50,539 nucleotides of DNA, taken from RGIG4074 sp964615285 (GTDB taxonomy: Bacteria > Bacillota > Clostridia > Christensenellales > Borkfalkiaceae). The DNA lies in assembly GCA_964615285.1 (NCBI GenBank), contig CAZTND010000004.1:1-50539 (forward strand), given 5' to 3'. Positions 27,560-36,592 of the stretch are shown piece by piece. Under the pieces are notes generated by a model, which saw nothing but the letters and a program-made list of their open reading frames with translations, was not told where the DNA came from and made no database searches. Numbering within the stretch: position 1 is the first letter of the stretch; each line of letters starts with the position of its first letter. Both the position numbers and the translations under genes were made by a program.

Positions 27560-28897
27560 ATGAACGGAGAAAGCGTAAAAAAATATTACATCGTAACATA
27601 CGGCTGTCAGATGAACCTGCACGAATCGGAAAAGATGGCGGGCATCCTGCGCCGCAAAGGGTACGTCGCCGCGCAGGACAAGAGCGAGGCGGACGTTATT
27701 CTTTTCAACACCTGCTGCATCCGCGAGAACGCCGAAAATCACGCCTTCGGCAATATCGGGGAACTCAAAAAGCTCAAGCGGCAGCACCCCGACCTCATCA
27801 TCGCCGTGGGCGGCTGCATGACGCAGGAACAGGGCAAGGCGGAACTTCTGAAAAAGCGCTTTCCCTTTGTGGACATCGTGTTCGGCAACCTCAATTTGGA
27901 GGAGCTCGGCGACCTCATCGAGGAGCGCCGCCGGCGCAAAAAGAAGATCGTCTCCCTCCGCGGCGAGGCGGGGCCGGTGATCGAGTACGATCCGCCTTTC
28001 AGGAACAGCTATCCGAACGCCTGGGTCAACATCATGTACGGCTGCAACAACTTCTGCAGTTACTGCATCGTGCCCTACGTCCGCGGGCGGGAGCGGTCGA
28101 GAAAGCCCGAAAATATTCTGGAAGAATGCCGTTCCCTCGTGAAGGAGGGGTACCGCGAGATCACCCTGCTGGGGCAGAACGTCAACTCCTACGGCAGCGA
28201 CGGCGCGACGGACATGCGCTTCCCCGAACTGCTCGAAAGAGTGGCGCAGATCGAGGGAGATTTCCGCGTGCGTTTCATGACTTCGCACCCCAAGGATTTC
28301 ACGGAGGAGCTCGTGGACGTCATCGCGCGCAACCGCAGGATCTGCCATCTCGTCCACCTGCCCGTGCAGAGCGGCAGCGACCGCATCCTGCACGCCATGA
28401 ACCGCCGCTACACGGCGGGGCAGTATCTGGAAAAGGTACAGATGCTCAAAGCGCGCATTCCCGACGCCGAACTGACGTCGGACATCATCGTGGGCTTTCC
28501 CGGGGAGACGGAGGAGGACTTCGAAGCCACGGTAAAACTGGTGCGGGAAGTGGGGTTTGCCTCGGCGTTCACCTTTGTCTATTCCCCCCGCACGGGGACG
28601 AAGGCGGCTTCGATGCCCGATCCGGTCCCCGAGGACGTGCAGAAGCGGCGCATCATGCAGCTCATCGAGGTCGTCAATGGGTTGACGCGGGAAAAGAGCG
28701 CAAGGTACGTCGGGCGGGAAACGGAGATCCTTTGCGAGGACTTCGACCCCAAGCGGAATTTGTACTTCGGCCGCGACGAGTACGGCAGGATGGGGTATTT
28801 CCCGTCCGAAAAGAATGAGATCGGCAAATTCGTGACGCTGAAAATAGAGAGCGCGAACGGCGTATCCCTCTTCGGGACGGCGGTGCGGGCGCGCTGA
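27560..28897 (+). CDS. miaB: tRNA-2-methylthio-N6-dimethylallyladenosine synthase MiaB
   Basis: The 445-residue radical SAM methylthiotransferase adds a methylthio group to i6A37 of tRNAs. The UPF0004 domain has three Fe-S cysteines (TYGCQMN, FNTCCIREN, VGGCMTQEQ). The radical SAM core has CNNFCSYCIVPYVRGRERSR, and a C-terminal TRAM domain ends the protein. The Cys-Cys-Ile-Arg-Glu-Asn segment is MiaB-type, not RimO or MtaB. The ATG at 27560 has only a weak ribosome site. MiaA, which makes its substrate, is encoded three genes downstream. Confidence 0.96.
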   Translation: MNGESVKKYYIVTYGCQMNLHESEKMAGILRRKGYVAAQDKSEADVILFNTCCIRENAENHAFGNIGELKKLKRQHPDLIIAVGGCMTQEQGKAELLKKRFPFVDIVFGNLNLEELGDLIEERRRRKKKIVSLRGEAGPVIEYDPPFRNSYPNAWVNIMYGCNNFCSYCIVPYVRGRERSRKPENILEECRSLVKEGYREITLLGQNVNSYGSDGATDMRFPELLERVAQIEGDFRVRFMTSHPKDFTEELVDVIARNRRICHLVHLPVQSGSDRILHAMNRRYTAGQYLEKVQMLKARIPDAELTSDIIVGFPGETEEDFEATVKLVREVGFASAFTFVYSPRTGTKAASMPDPVPEDVQKRRIMQLIEVVNGLTREKSARYVGRETEILCEDFDPKRNLYFGRDEYGRMGYFPSEKNEIGKFVTLKIESANGVSLFGTAVRAR

Positions 28898-28931
28898 AGG
28901 ACAGAGGATAAAGACAAAGAAGGGGAAACGT

Positions 28932-31556
28932 ATGGCACTTTCGCAGATGATGCAGCATTATTTCAAAGTCAAAGAGGCGCACAAGGATTGTATCGTATTC
29001 TATCGCCTGGGCGATTTTTACGAGATGTTCTTCGACGACGCGGTCAAGGTGTCCCGCCTTTTGGACCTGACCCTGACGGGCAGGGACTGCGGGCTTTCCG
29101 AGCGCGCGCCCATGTGCGGCATCCCGTACCACGCCGCCGACGGCTACATTGCAAAACTGGTCGGAATGGGGGAAAAAATCGCCGTCTGCGAACAGCTATC
29201 CGACCCTTCGCAGAAGAACAAGGCGTCCGAACTCGTCGAACGGGACGTCATCCGCATCATTTCGGCGGGCACGCTCACCGAGGACAGCATGCTCGACGAG
29301 AAAAAGAACAACTTCATCGCCGCCGTCTGCAGGCACGGCGAGGTCTGCGGCGCGGCGTGGGCGGACATCACGACGGGGGAGTTCTGCGCGGCGGAGTTCG
29401 CGGGCGCGGACGGCGTGCAGCGCACGGCGGACCAGCTGGTCAAGCTCTCCGTGGCGGAGATCGTTTCGGACGACGACATGCTCTTTGCGGGGCGGGAACT
29501 CAAAGAGGCGAAGCATAAGATCCTGCCGCCCTTCTCATCCTATTACGCCTGGGCGTTCAACGAAAAGCATGCCGAGAAAAATCTTTGCGAACAGTTCGGC
29601 GTGCAGTCTTTGGCGGCGTTCGGTATCGCGGGGCATCCGGCGGCGCTCGGCGCGGCGGGCGCCCTCATAGAGTATCTGCGGGAAACGCAAAAACATGCGC
29701 TGAAGAACATAACTTCGGTCAAAATGCTCCGCAGCGAGCGGTATATGACCCTCGATCCCATTGCCGTCCGCAACCTCGAGCTCGTGAAGAGCAATTCCGA
29801 AAATAAGAAATACGGATCCCTTTTGTGGCTCCTCGACCGGACGGCGACGGGGATGGGCGCAAGGAAAATGTATGAAACGATCCTCTCGCCGCTGAGCGAA
29901 AAAGAGACCATCGAATACCGCCTGGACGGCGTGGAGGAGCTGGTAAACGGGACGGTGGTGCGCCTCAGCATCGCCGACGAACTCAAGGGGATACGCGACG
30001 TCGAGCGACTGACGGGCAAAATTTCCAACGGCAACCTGACGCCGCGGGACTGTTTGGCGCTGGCTTCCTCCCTCCGCGCGGTCCCGGCCGTCAAATTTCA
30101 GCTTTCGGGCTTTTCCTCCGCCGTGTTGAAGGACGTCGACGCGGGGCTTTTCGATATGAAGGAAGTTTACGAACTTCTGGAGCGCGCCATCGCGCCCGAA
30201 GCCTCTTCGGTCATGAAGGACGGGGGATATATCCGCGCGGGTTACAGCGCCGAGCTGGACGAAGTGCGCGCCCTGCATGAAAACTCCAACGCGCTCAAGG
30301 CGGAAATGGAGGAGCGCGAGCGGGAAACGACGGGCATTTCCAAGCTGAAAATCGGTTTCAACCGCGTGTTCGGCTATTACATCGAGATCCCCAACTCCTT
30401 TAAGGACCGCGCGCCCGAACGGTATATCCGCCGCCAGACCCTGGCGACGGCGGAGCGGTTCGTCACCGAGGAGCTCAAAGAGCTGGAGGGGCGGATTTTG
30501 GGCGCGGAAGAGACGGCTTTGCGCTTGGAGGCGCAACTCTACGGGGAACTCAAAGAAATTTTGGGGCGGAACATCGAGAAATTGAAGAGCATCGCCCGTG
30601 CGGTCGCGTCGCTGGACTGTCTGGTCGCCTTTGCGACCGTGGCGAAGGAAAACAAATACTGCCGCCCGAAAATCGCCGAACGGGGCGGAGAACTGAAAAT
30701 ATCCGAGGGCAGGCATCCCGTGGTGGAGGCGATCTCCCGCGAGCGGTTCGTGCCCAACGACACGATGATGGACGGCGGCGAAAACCGCACCATGATCCTC
30801 ACGGGACCCAACATGGCGGGCAAATCCACCTATATGCGGCAGACGGCGCTCATCGTGCTCATGGCGCACCTCGGCTCTTTCGTGCCCGCGGCGCGCGCCG
30901 TCGTCCCTCTGACGGACAGGATATTCACCCGCGTGGGAGCGAGCGACAACCTGATTTTCGACCAATCCACCTTCATGGTGGAGATGACGGAAGTCGCCTC
31001 CATTCTCCTGCACGCCACGAAGGACAGTTTGCTCGTTCTGGACGAAGTGGGGCGGGGGACAAGCACTTACGACGGGCTGTCCATCGCCTGGGCGGTCGTG
31101 GAATTTCTGACCAGGAACACCCGCGCCAAGACGCTGTTTGCGACGCATTACCATGAACTGACCGAACTGGAAGGCAGGTTGGAGGGCGTGAAGAATTACA
31201 AGGTGACCGTGCGCGAGATCGGCGGGAGCATCGTATTCCTGCGCAAGATACAGCGGGGCGGCGCCAACAAGAGTTTCGGCGTGGAAGTCGCGGCGCTCGC
31301 GGGCGTGCCCAAAGAGGTCACAAACCGCGCGCGGCAGATATTGAAAAAACTCGAAAAGAACGACGTCAATCGTTCCGGCATGGATTTTGCGGAAGAGGCG
31401 GAACGGAAAGAGGAGCGGCGGGAGCTTACCCGCACGGAGCGCATTCTGCGGGATACTGACATCAACGGGCTTTCGCCCGTGCAAGCCCTCCTGCTCCTCT
31501 CCGAACTGAAATCGGATATAGAAAAGGAACTCGAAGAACAATCGGCAGGAGCGTAA
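28932..31556 (+). CDS. mutS: DNA mismatch repair protein MutS
   Basis: The 874-residue ATPase recognises mismatches. The N-terminal mismatch-binding domain has the conserved Phe-X-Glu in YRLGDFYEMFFDDA. The connector, lever and clamp domains follow. The ATPase domain has Walker A GPNMAGKST (about residue 625), the ST-rich signature region and Walker B DEVGRGTSTYDG, then FATHYHELTEL. The length is normal. It is followed by mutL after six bases. MutS and MutL act together in post-replicative repair. Confidence 0.97.
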   Translation: MALSQMMQHYFKVKEAHKDCIVFYRLGDFYEMFFDDAVKVSRLLDLTLTGRDCGLSERAPMCGIPYHAADGYIAKLVGMGEKIAVCEQLSDPSQKNKASELVERDVIRIISAGTLTEDSMLDEKKNNFIAAVCRHGEVCGAAWADITTGEFCAAEFAGADGVQRTADQLVKLSVAEIVSDDDMLFAGRELKEAKHKILPPFSSYYAWAFNEKHAEKNLCEQFGVQSLAAFGIAGHPAALGAAGALIEYLRETQKHALKNITSVKMLRSERYMTLDPIAVRNLELVKSNSENKKYGSLLWLLDRTATGMGARKMYETILSPLSEKETIEYRLDGVEELVNGTVVRLSIADELKGIRDVERLTGKISNGNLTPRDCLALASSLRAVPAVKFQLSGFSSAVLKDVDAGLFDMKEVYELLERAIAPEASSVMKDGGYIRAGYSAELDEVRALHENSNALKAEMEERERETTGISKLKIGFNRVFGYYIEIPNSFKDRAPERYIRRQTLATAERFVTEELKELEGRILGAEETALRLEAQLYGELKEILGRNIEKLKSIARAVASLDCLVAFATVAKENKYCRPKIAERGGELKISEGRHPVVEAISRERFVPNDTMMDGGENRTMILTGPNMAGKSTYMRQTALIVLMAHLGSFVPAARAVVPLTDRIFTRVGASDNLIFDQSTFMVEMTEVASILLHATKDSLLVLDEVGRGTSTYDGLSIAWAVVEFLTRNTRAKTLFATHYHELTELEGRLEGVKNYKVTVREIGGSIVFLRKIQRGGANKSFGVEVAALAGVPKEVTNRARQILKKLEKNDVNRSGMDFAEEAERKEERRELTRTERILRDTDINGLSPVQALLLLSELKSDIEKELEEQSAGA

Positions 31557-31562
31557 GGGAAC

Positions 31563-33581
31563 ATGGCAAAGATCAACATTTTAAGCCCCAACGTGTACAA
31601 CCGCATCGCGGCGGGCGAAGTCGTCGACCGTCCCTATTCGGTCGTCAAGGAATTGACGGAAAACGCCCTCGACGCGGGGGCGAGCGAGATAGAGATCCGC
31701 ATCGAAAAGGGGGGCAAGAGCTATATCTCCGTCCTCGACAACGGCGGCGGCATCGAATATGCCGATTTGAAGAGCGTCTTTCTGCCGCACGCCACGAGCA
31801 AGATCTCCAAGGCGCAGGACCTCGAAAATATCTGCACACTCGGTTTCCGCGGCGAGGCGGTCGCGTCCATTTCGGCGGTCTCGCGCATGCGCTATACTTC
31901 CAAGTGCGCGGGGGCGGAGTGCTATCGCATCGAGTGCAACGGCGGGGAGATCGGCGAACCTGTCCGCGCGGCGGGGGCGGACGGCACGTTGGTCGAGGTG
32001 GAGGACCTGTTTTACAACACGCCCGTGCGGCTGAAATTCCTGAAATCGGACAAGGCGGAAGAGGCGGACATCTCCACCTTCGTCAACCGCTTCATTCTTT
32101 CCCACCCCCGGGTGCGCTTCCGTTACTTTGCGGATAACCGCCTTGTCGCCCGGTCCTTCGGCGGCGGGGAAGAGGAGGCGCTCGTGTCCGTCTACGGCGC
32201 GTCCGTCCGCAAGGATACCTACCACATCGACGCGACAAAGAACGGCATAAAGATACACGGCTATATCGGCAATCAGAATTTTTTCAAGCCCAACCGCAGC
32301 TATCAGAGCATGTTTCTGAACGGGCGGTACATCGTCAACAGTACGATCTCCGCCGCGCTGACCAATGCCTATGCGAGCTACGCCATGAAGCGGCAGTATC
32401 CCTTCTACGTCCTGTACGTCGATATGTCCCCCGAGCTGGTGGACGTCAACGTGCACCCCAACAAGGCGGACGTGCGCTTTGCCGACAACCAGGTCGTCTA
32501 CGGCGCGCTGTACAGCGTGGTTTCCTCCGTGCTGGACGGCAATTCCCGTGCGCTCGAATACGTTGCGCCTGACGTCTCCGTGCATGCAGACGGCAAACCT
32601 GCTCCTTCATCAACCGCGCCCTCCGCTCCCCGGACGGAAAGACCGGGCGGGGCAAAATCATTTTCTTCGACCGCGCCCGGTGCGCCCGCCTTCCCGTATG
32701 CGCCCGCCTTTACCTATGAACAGGCGAAGAGCGAGATAGAGGCGGCGAAGGCAAAGATCCTCGGCGATGCGCCCGCAGAGGACGACGGGGAGGGGGAACT
32801 CCCCTTCGAAGAGGTGCGCCGGAAGGGGGCGCCTGCGGCGGGAAAGCCCGAAGGGCAGCCGTATGCCGACCTGTTCTTTGAGGAAAATACGATGGAGGTC
32901 AAGGCGCCCGCGGAAAAGGCAGAGGACTTTTTCGAGGAGAACAAAAAGTTCCTGGCGGCGGAAGAGGCGCGCAGGCAGGAACGGGATGCGCAGATGCGCA
33001 TCGATACGGAGCGCTGCGAATACAAGGGCAATCTCTTCAACACCTTCCTTTTGTACGAATGCGGGGACAACGCCTACATCATCGATCAGCATGCGGCGCA
33101 TGAACGGCTCATCTTCGACCGTCTGCAGCGCAGGATGGAGAAACGCGAGACCGCGCGGCAGCCCATGCTCGTGCCCTATGAACGGCGCGTGACGCCCGCC
33201 GAGGCCGTTTTCCTCGAAGATTGCCTGCCGGCGCTGCGGGAGATCGGATTTGAAGTAGCGGGGGACGGAGACTGCACGTTCACCGTGACCGCCGTGCCCC
33301 TCGATCTGCAGTCTATCTCGTTGGACGAGTTTTTTGACGGCGTCCTGCACGACATTTCCGGCCTGCGCGGCATCAAGCTGGGCGACCTTTTGCGCGACAG
33401 GCTCGCCATGGCGGCGTGCAAGGCGGCGATTAAGGGCGGGATGCGCCTGACCGAAGAGGAAGTAAAAACGCTTCTTGCCGATATGGACGGCAACGCGGGG
33501 CTCAAATGTCCGCACGGCCGCCCCGCCGTGGTGCGGCTGACCAAATACGAGATCGAAAAGATGTTCAAGAGGATCGTATGA
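31563..33581 (+). CDS. mutL: DNA mismatch repair protein MutL
   Basis: The 672-residue protein has an N-terminal GHKL ATPase (ELTENALDAGASEIEI, VLDNGGGI, HATSKI, LGFRGEA). A long Pro/Ala/Glu-rich linker covers about 345-480. The C-terminal dimerisation/endonuclease domain has DQHAAHERLIFD (508-519), an AACKAAI segment and CPHGRP near the end. The endonuclease motif DQHA(X)2E(X)4E ends in Asp instead of Glu, a conservative change, so nicking activity is likely but not certain. It overlaps miaA by four bases. Confidence 0.96.
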   Translation: MAKINILSPNVYNRIAAGEVVDRPYSVVKELTENALDAGASEIEIRIEKGGKSYISVLDNGGGIEYADLKSVFLPHATSKISKAQDLENICTLGFRGEAVASISAVSRMRYTSKCAGAECYRIECNGGEIGEPVRAAGADGTLVEVEDLFYNTPVRLKFLKSDKAEEADISTFVNRFILSHPRVRFRYFADNRLVARSFGGGEEEALVSVYGASVRKDTYHIDATKNGIKIHGYIGNQNFFKPNRSYQSMFLNGRYIVNSTISAALTNAYASYAMKRQYPFYVLYVDMSPELVDVNVHPNKADVRFADNQVVYGALYSVVSSVLDGNSRALEYVAPDVSVHADGKPAPSSTAPSAPRTERPGGAKSFSSTAPGAPAFPYAPAFTYEQAKSEIEAAKAKILGDAPAEDDGEGELPFEEVRRKGAPAAGKPEGQPYADLFFEENTMEVKAPAEKAEDFFEENKKFLAAEEARRQERDAQMRIDTERCEYKGNLFNTFLLYECGDNAYIIDQHAAHERLIFDRLQRRMEKRETARQPMLVPYERRVTPAEAVFLEDCLPALREIGFEVAGDGDCTFTVTAVPLDLQSISLDEFFDGVLHDISGLRGIKLGDLLRDRLAMAACKAAIKGGMRLTEEEVKTLLADMDGNAGLKCPHGRPAVVRLTKYEIEKMFKRIV

Positions 33582-34453
33582 GCGGCAAGGTCATCGTCGT
33601 GGGCGGCGCGACCGCCAGCGGCAAGACTTCTCTTGCCGTCCGCCTGGCGGAAAAATATGACGGCGAAGTCATCTCGGCGGACGCTCTTCTCGTCTACCGC
33701 GGGCTGGACATCGGCACGGCGAAGCCGACGGCGGAGGAGATGCGGGGCATTCCGCATCACATGATCGACGTGGCGGATCCGACCGAAAATTTTTCCGCGA
33801 GCGATTACGAGCGCCTGGCGCTGCCCGTCTTGCGGGACGTGCTTGCGCGCGGCAAGACGGCGATCGTCTGCGGCGGCACGGGGTTCTACATGCAGTCCCT
33901 GCTCTTTGCCCGCAGCCTCGGCGGCGCGGCGGCGAGCGAAGAAGTGCGGGAAAAATACAAAAAGATCGCCGCAGAAAAGGGGAAGGCTTACCTGCATTCT
34001 TTGCTGGAAGAGCGCGACGAAGAGAGCGCGGCGAAGCTGCACGAGAACGATGTGAAGCGCGTCGTCCGCGCGTTGGAAATTTACGAGCTGACGGGCAAAA
34101 AGAAGTCCGAACAGCATGACGGATGGACGCCGCGCTTTCCCTACGAGGCGTATGCGATCGATATGCCGCGCGAAGAGCTGTACGGGCGCATCGACCGCCG
34201 CGTGGCGGAGATGTTTGCGCGCGGACTGGTCGGCGAAGTCGAAGGGCTTTTGTCCCGCGGGATCGGAGAAGGCTGTCAGTGCATGCAGGCGATCGGCTAC
34301 AAGGAGATCGCCGAGGGGCTGCGCACGGGACAGACGGAAGGAGAGATGCAGGAGAAGATCAAGAAAAACACGCGCAACTACGCCAAACGGCAGTTGACGT
34401 TTTTCCGCAAATTCCCCGCTTTGCGGTGGATCGATAAGGATTTTTTGCCATGA
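33578..34453 (+). CDS. miaA: tRNA dimethylallyltransferase MiaA
   Basis: The 291-residue enzyme transfers dimethylallyl to N6 of A37 in tRNAs reading UNN codons. Motifs are the P-loop VVGGATASGKTSLAV at the N-terminus, ISADALLVYRGLDIGTAKP, HHMIDVADP, IVCGGTGFYMQSLL, QAIGYKEI, and TRNYAKRQLTFFRKF at the C-terminus. The usual motif reads ADSMQVY where this protein has ADALLVY, a mild departure. The start is the ATGA overlap with mutL, and another ATGA joins it to the next gene. Confidence 0.96.
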   Translation: MSGKVIVVGGATASGKTSLAVRLAEKYDGEVISADALLVYRGLDIGTAKPTAEEMRGIPHHMIDVADPTENFSASDYERLALPVLRDVLARGKTAIVCGGTGFYMQSLLFARSLGGAAASEEVREKYKKIAAEKGKAYLHSLLEERDEESAAKLHENDVKRVVRALEIYELTGKKKSEQHDGWTPRFPYEAYAIDMPREELYGRIDRRVAEMFARGLVGEVEGLLSRGIGEGCQCMQAIGYKEIAEGLRTGQTEGEMQEKIKKNTRNYAKRQLTFFRKFPALRWIDKDFLP

Positions 34454-35676
34454 ACGAGAAGATAGAAAAACGGATACGGGAGAGCGAGGAAGGGCTGTCC
34501 GCGGCGTTTTGCCGCCTGGACGACATCGCTTTTTACAATCAAAAGAAGGTGCTGGAAGCCTTTTTGCACAACCGCGTGGCAGCAATGCACTTTCTGCCCT
34601 CCACGGGCTACGGCTACGGCGACGCGGGGCGGGAAACGCTCGGCAAGGTCTATGCCGACGCCTTCGGCGCAGAGGCGGGCGTCGTGTCGCCCGCCCTGCT
34701 TTCGGGTACGCATGCTCTGACCGTCGCGCTCTTCGGCATTCTGCGGCCGGGCGACGGGGTGCTCTGCGTTTCGGGACAGCCGTATGACACCTTACAGGGG
34801 GTCATTTTCGGCGAGGGGAACGGGTCGTTGCACGATTTCGGCGTTTCCTTCGACGTGCTGCCCCTGACGGAGGAAGGAAAATTCGATTATCCCGCCGTCG
34901 CGGACGCGCTGCAGAAAAAGAAATATAAAATGCTCTACATCCAGCGTTCGCGCGGGTACGAACTGCGCGACGCCTTTTCGGTCGCCGAAATCGGGGAGAT
35001 GTGCCGCTTTGCCCGCGAAGAGGGCTTTACGGGATGTATCTTTACGGATAACTGCTACGGCGAATTCGTCGAAAAGCGCGAGCCGACCGAAGCCGGGTGC
35101 GACGTGATGGCGGGCAGCCTCATCAAGAACCCCGGCGGCGGGCTTGCCCCGACGGGCGGTTATGCCGTCGGAAAAAAGGAATACATCGACCTCATCGAAA
35201 AGCGGCTGACCGCGCCCTCCGTCGGCGGGGAAATCGGATCGTATGCCTTCGGCTATCAGTATTTTTATCAGGGCTTTTTCCTCGCGCCGCACGTCGTGTG
35301 CCAGGCACTAAAAGGCAGCCTGCTCATCGGCAAGTGTATGGACGGCCTGGGGTATGAAAATTTTCCCAAACTCGACAAGGAGCCTTCCGACATCACGCGC
35401 GCCATTCGTTTTGACACCGAAAAGCAACTTTGCGATTTCATTCAGTCCGTGCAGGAGGCTTCGCCCGTGGACGGTTTCGTGCACCTCGAGGCGTGGGATA
35501 TGCCGGGGTACGACGACAAAGTCATCATGGCGGCGGGGACATTCGTGGGCGGGGCGTCCATAGAGCTCTCCGCCGACGCGCCCATCCGCGAGCCGTATAC
35601 GGCGTATTTCCAGGGCGGGCTGACCTATGAACACTGCAAATACGCCCTGACGAAAATTCTGGAAAAACTCTTGTAA
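34450..35676 (+). CDS. Methionine gamma-lyase-like PLP protein (aluminium resistance family)
   Basis: The 408-residue fold-type I PLP protein is of the family often labelled aluminium resistance or YnbB. Recognisable parts are the N-terminal VLEAFLHNRVAAMHFLPSTG, YGYGDAGRETLGKVYADAFG, SGTHALTVALFG, FTDNCYGEFVE, the PLP lysine in GSLIKNPGGGLAPTGGY, and GEIGSYAFGYQYFYQGFFLA. Its substrate is not established; it is related to Cys/Met metabolism enzymes. The position directly after miaA with a four-base overlap is conserved in many Firmicutes. Confidence 0.9.
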   Translation: MNEKIEKRIRESEEGLSAAFCRLDDIAFYNQKKVLEAFLHNRVAAMHFLPSTGYGYGDAGRETLGKVYADAFGAEAGVVSPALLSGTHALTVALFGILRPGDGVLCVSGQPYDTLQGVIFGEGNGSLHDFGVSFDVLPLTEEGKFDYPAVADALQKKKYKMLYIQRSRGYELRDAFSVAEIGEMCRFAREEGFTGCIFTDNCYGEFVEKREPTEAGCDVMAGSLIKNPGGGLAPTGGYAVGKKEYIDLIEKRLTAPSVGGEIGSYAFGYQYFYQGFFLAPHVVCQALKGSLLIGKCMDGLGYENFPKLDKEPSDITRAIRFDTEKQLCDFIQSVQEASPVDGFVHLEAWDMPGYDDKVIMAAGTFVGGASIELSADAPIREPYTAYFQGGLTYEHCKYALTKILEKLL

Positions 35677-35775
35677 CGGAGAGGCGGAGAATGTCGCCGC
35701 GCGGAAGCGGCGGCCGGACGTTTCTCTCTGCGGAAAGAAATTTGAATGATCGATATTAAAAAAGGAGTGTGCAAT

Positions 35776-36267
35776 ATGGTAAAATTTGAAAGGGTCAGGA
35801 CGGAGTCCGATTGGAACCTGCTCGCCGAGAAGGCGGGGGAGGTTTGGCGGGAATATTTCCCTTGCATCCTGGCAAAGGACGAGATCGAATATATGATCGA
35901 TAAGTTTCAAAGCCCCCGCGCCTTTGCCGAGCAGAAAAAAGAGGGATACGAATATTACTTCATCGAAGTGGACGGCGCGGTCGGGGGATATGTCGGCATA
36001 AAATTCTATGACGACCATCTCTATCTGTCCAAATTTTATATATTGAAGGAGTACCGCTCGAAGGGGTACGGCAGAGCGGCATTTGAATTTTTGAAGAAAA
36101 AGGCGCTCAAAGCGGGACTGCACAAAATTTCCCTGAGCGTCAACAAGTACAACGAGCCGACGATCGCCGTCTACGAAAAACTCGGGTTCCGCCGTGTCGG
36201 CGCCGACGTGAAGGACATCGGCGACGGCTATGTGATGGATGATTTCACCTACGAAGTCGAATTTTAA
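35776..36267 (+). CDS. GNAT family N-acetyltransferase
   Basis: The 163-residue protein has the GNAT fold. The acetyl-CoA loop is KEYRSKGYGRAAFEFL, and HKISLSVNKYNEPTIAVYEK followed by LGFRRVG is the usual C-terminal half. The N-terminal half (residues 1-60) would form the acceptor site and gives no clue to the substrate. The ATG at 35776 follows aaaggagtgtgcaat, a strong ribosome site. It is separated from the PLP gene by about 100 bases with a small CGCCGC/GCGGCG dyad, so it may be independently expressed. Confidence 0.88.
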   Translation: MVKFERVRTESDWNLLAEKAGEVWREYFPCILAKDEIEYMIDKFQSPRAFAEQKKEGYEYYFIEVDGAVGGYVGIKFYDDHLYLSKFYILKEYRSKGYGRAAFEFLKKKALKAGLHKISLSVNKYNEPTIAVYEKLGFRRVGADVKDIGDGYVMDDFTYEVEF

Positions 36268-36280
36268 TAAGATTTACGCT

Positions 36281-36303
36281 GTATTATGTCAGACATAATA
36301 TAC
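36281..36303. repeat. Dispersed palindrome, copy 4 (perfect)
   Basis: TATTATGTCAGACATAATA (36282-36300) is a perfect 9-1-9 palindrome. It lies 14 bases after the GNAT stop codon, between convergent genes, where an operator would be unexpected. Confidence 0.75.
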
Positions 36304-36592
36304 TTGATTTGCCCGATTTTTTGACCGTTTTTTCAATTTTTGCAATGAAACGGGCAAAAATAAGTTTGATATTTATCGCAAGAAAAAAGCCTTCCGAAAA
36401 GATCCCGGGAGACTTTTATGCTTCAAAAAATGCGTTTGTATTCGGCCGAAAGGTTCCGGCTCCCTTGCGTGCGGCAGGAGAAACAAAGGGGCTTATGTTC
36501 ATATAAACTTCCACGCGCATATGCTCATACGAAAATTTTATGCGAAAAATCGGATGCGTGCGTTTCCCCGTGGCTTGTCCGACGCGCGGGCA
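36304..36592. other. Non-coding AT-rich stretch between GNAT and AraC genes
   Basis: No convincing gene is seen; the short open frames here have no ribosome site. A segment at about 36478-36496 (gagaaacaaaggggcttat) is nearly the same as 24956-24975 near the PBP end (gagaaacggaaggggcttat). Both regions also carry the dispersed palindrome, which hints at remnants of one repeat family. Confidence 0.5.

Noticed and set aside
29535..31541. Reverse-strand frame of 668 codons opposite mutS
   Set aside because: It is a shadow frame without recognisable domains.
35979..36000. A fifth palindrome-like word (TATGTCGGCATAAAA) inside the GNAT gene
   Set aside because: It encodes the conserved GNAT segment GYVGIKF and matches the repeat only loosely; coincidence is likely.
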